This document shows positions 62,967 through 64,000 of a stretch of 64,000 nt of DNA, piece after piece (the first letter of the stretch is position 1; the number at the start of each line of letters is the position of its first letter). The translations under genes and the position numbers were made by a program. Below the pieces are notes generated by a model. It was not told the DNA's origin. It searched no databases and saw only the letters and a program-made list of their open reading frames with translations. Source of the stretch: Taudactylus pleione (taxonomy: Eukaryota; Chordata; Amphibia; Anura; Myobatrachidae); the NCBI GenBank assembly GCA_031769625.1, contig JAUIMM010001593.1:1-64000 (forward strand). Reading direction: 5' to 3'.

Positions 62967-63617
62967 AATTTGGGGATTTTTGAAAAAAAAAAATTTTTGC
63001 CGATTTTTAAGGTCCGGGGCTTATGTAATTTTTCATACGGGTAAATATATTTCTGGTGAGTTGTGTCAAAATTAAGCACCAAAATCAACTTCTGTCTCCG
63101 CAGCAAATCTTTTTTAAGTTGTATCAAAAGTTTTAAGCAGAATTTGGGGAATTTTGAAAACAAAAATTTTGGGCCGATTTTTAAGGTCCGGGGCTTACGT
63201 AATTTTTCATACAGGTAAATATATTTCTGGTGAGTTGTGTCAAAATTAAGCACCAAAATCAACTTCTGTCACCGCAGCAAATCTTTTTTAAGTTGTATCA
63301 AAAGTTTTAAGCAGAATTTGGGGACTTTTGAAAAAAAAAATTTGGGGCCGATTTTTAAGGTCCGGGGCTTACGTAATTTTTCATACAGGTAAATATATTT
63401 CTGGTGAGTTGTGTCAAAATTAAGCACCAAAATCAACTTCTGTCACCACAGCAAATTTTTTTTAAGTTGTATCAAAAGTTTTAAGCAGAATTTGGGGATT
63501 TTTGAAAAAAAAACATTTTGGCCAATTTTTAAGGTCCGGGGCTTACGTAATTTTTCATATGGGTAAATATATTTCTGGTGAGTTGTGTCAAAATTAAGCA
63601 CCAAAATCAACTTCTGT

Positions 63618-63627
63618 CACCGCAGCA
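63618..63627 (+). repeat. Target sequence at the 5' junction of element 2
   Basis: CACCGCAGCA directly before the second element, the same bases at the same monomer position as before element 1. The matching right-hand duplication lies outside the window. Confidence 0.8.
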
Positions 63628-64000
63628 TACCATTTGGGAGAGGAGTGTCCTAGGAGGAGGTGGTGAGCTGCTGAGACAGGGAGAGGGCTTCCCGAGGCAG
63701 GCTGATTCCTTCTGGGGAAGATATCGCTGCTGATCCTGCTGTTTGTGGTGCTGAGGATTTGCTGTGGTGCTGCTGCCTTTCAGCACCTTGACCAAGAGAG
63801 GCAGACCCCGGGCTGGAGGATCGAGCAGGGGCTCTGTCGCGCCTGTCCCACCTGACCCGCCTGACCCGCCTAACCTGCCTGCCGGAGGACTGCAGCGCGA
63901 GGCCGGGGATCCACCCGCCGGTTCGCAGAGGCCGCAAGTGTGTGCGGCTGGAGCTCCTGACCCCCCTGTCCCTTTGGCGTGCCTGCCCGGGAGACAGAGT
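63628..64000 (+). mobile_element. Second copy of the L1/Tx1-like element, 5' end only (runs off the window)
   Basis: The first 373 bp match 31290-31662, with a single difference seen by eye: T at 31650 against C at 63988. It includes the ATG-free 5' UTR but stops before the ORF1 start. The flanking satellite is the same as that of element 1 for about 1.2 kb, including a private variant. Whether the rest of this copy is intact cannot be seen. Confidence 0.95.

Larger units (their letters stand above)
38451..63627 (+). repeat. Right satellite array, ~173-bp monomer, second subfamily
   Basis: About 145 monomers in the same orientation as the left array, with no gene. It shares the consensus monomer but carries variants scarce or absent on the left: GAAAATTAAAATTTTTAGC, CTGGAGAGTTCTGTG, GGTCCGGCGC, GGAAAAAAAATTTTGGCGG, CACATCAAATCTTTTTAAAG and GAAGTTGCGGGG. 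The 16-monomer unit of the left array is not seen here. The array is built from nested tandem duplications, listed separately. Confidence 0.97.

Noticed and set aside
103..63262. Dozens of 61-106-codon open frames on both strands in the satellite, including a recurrent 61-residue frame beginning GTGTCAAAATTA
   Set aside because: They repeat with the monomer, start from GTG or TTG rather than ATG, overlap the next monomer and are broken by simple A-run length changes. They are a property of the repeat, not genes.
38461..63627. Host genes, tRNA or rRNA hidden in the array
   Set aside because: Reading through both arrays showed only monomer variants, with no break in the repeat register long enough to hold a gene.
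63618..64000. Two fully independent insertions at the same site
   Set aside because: Possible for a site-specific element, but the shared 1.2-kb flank and private variant make co-duplication the simpler reading. Kept open until the 3' part of copy 2 is seen.

Overview
The window is eukaryotic repetitive DNA, almost certainly from a vertebrate. An amphibian or fish genome is my best guess, based only on the type of retrotransposon. It contains no host single-copy gene, rRNA or tRNA that I can recognise. About 56.5 kb is one AT-rich satellite with a ~173-bp monomer, always in the same orientation. It is interrupted by one nearly full-length non-LTR retrotransposon (31290-38450) and ends in the first 373 bp of a second copy (63628-64000). 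The vertebrate assignment rests on an L1/Tx1-type element (three-knuckle ORF1, APE plus RT ORF2) and on satellite variation concentrated at CpG sites in the TpG/CpA directions expected from cytosine methylation.

Layout. (1) 1-31289: about 180 satellite monomers. From 1 to ~16.1 kb the higher-order structure is irregular. From 16149 to 29683 five successive higher-order units of 18, 16, 16, 15 and 13 monomers can be followed by shared diagnostic variants. From ~28 to 31.3 kb there is a transition block whose monomer types reappear in the right array. (2) 31280-38460: the retrotransposon with its target-site duplication, an ATG-free GC-rich 5' UTR, ORF1 (proline-rich start, coiled coil, three CCHC knuckles), ORF2 (APE endonuclease, reverse transcriptase, C-terminal CCHC motif) and a 3' UTR without a poly(A) tail. 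ORF1 carries two frameshifts; ORF2 carries two frameshifts and a stop codon. (3) 38451-63627: about 145 monomers of a partly different subfamily, organised as nested tandem duplications of 4504, 1214, 6950/7126 and 2258 bp. (4) 63628-64000: the second element 5' end, at the same monomer position and with the same ~1.2 kb of flank as the first.

How it fits together. The satellite is the target and the element appears to insert into it at a fixed point of the monomer (CACCGCAGCA). Unequal exchange in the array can then copy the element together with its flank, which is the simplest explanation for the second copy. The main novelty candidates are a satellite-targeted Tx1-like element, the satellite-plus-LINE composite unit (32,338 bp between the two 5' ends), and the monomer itself, which has a phased A-tract, a TTACGTAA palindrome in most copies, CpG decay and an internal 58-bp-spaced subrepeat. 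All alignments were made by eye; coordinates of duplication edges are approximate unless an exact junction is given.
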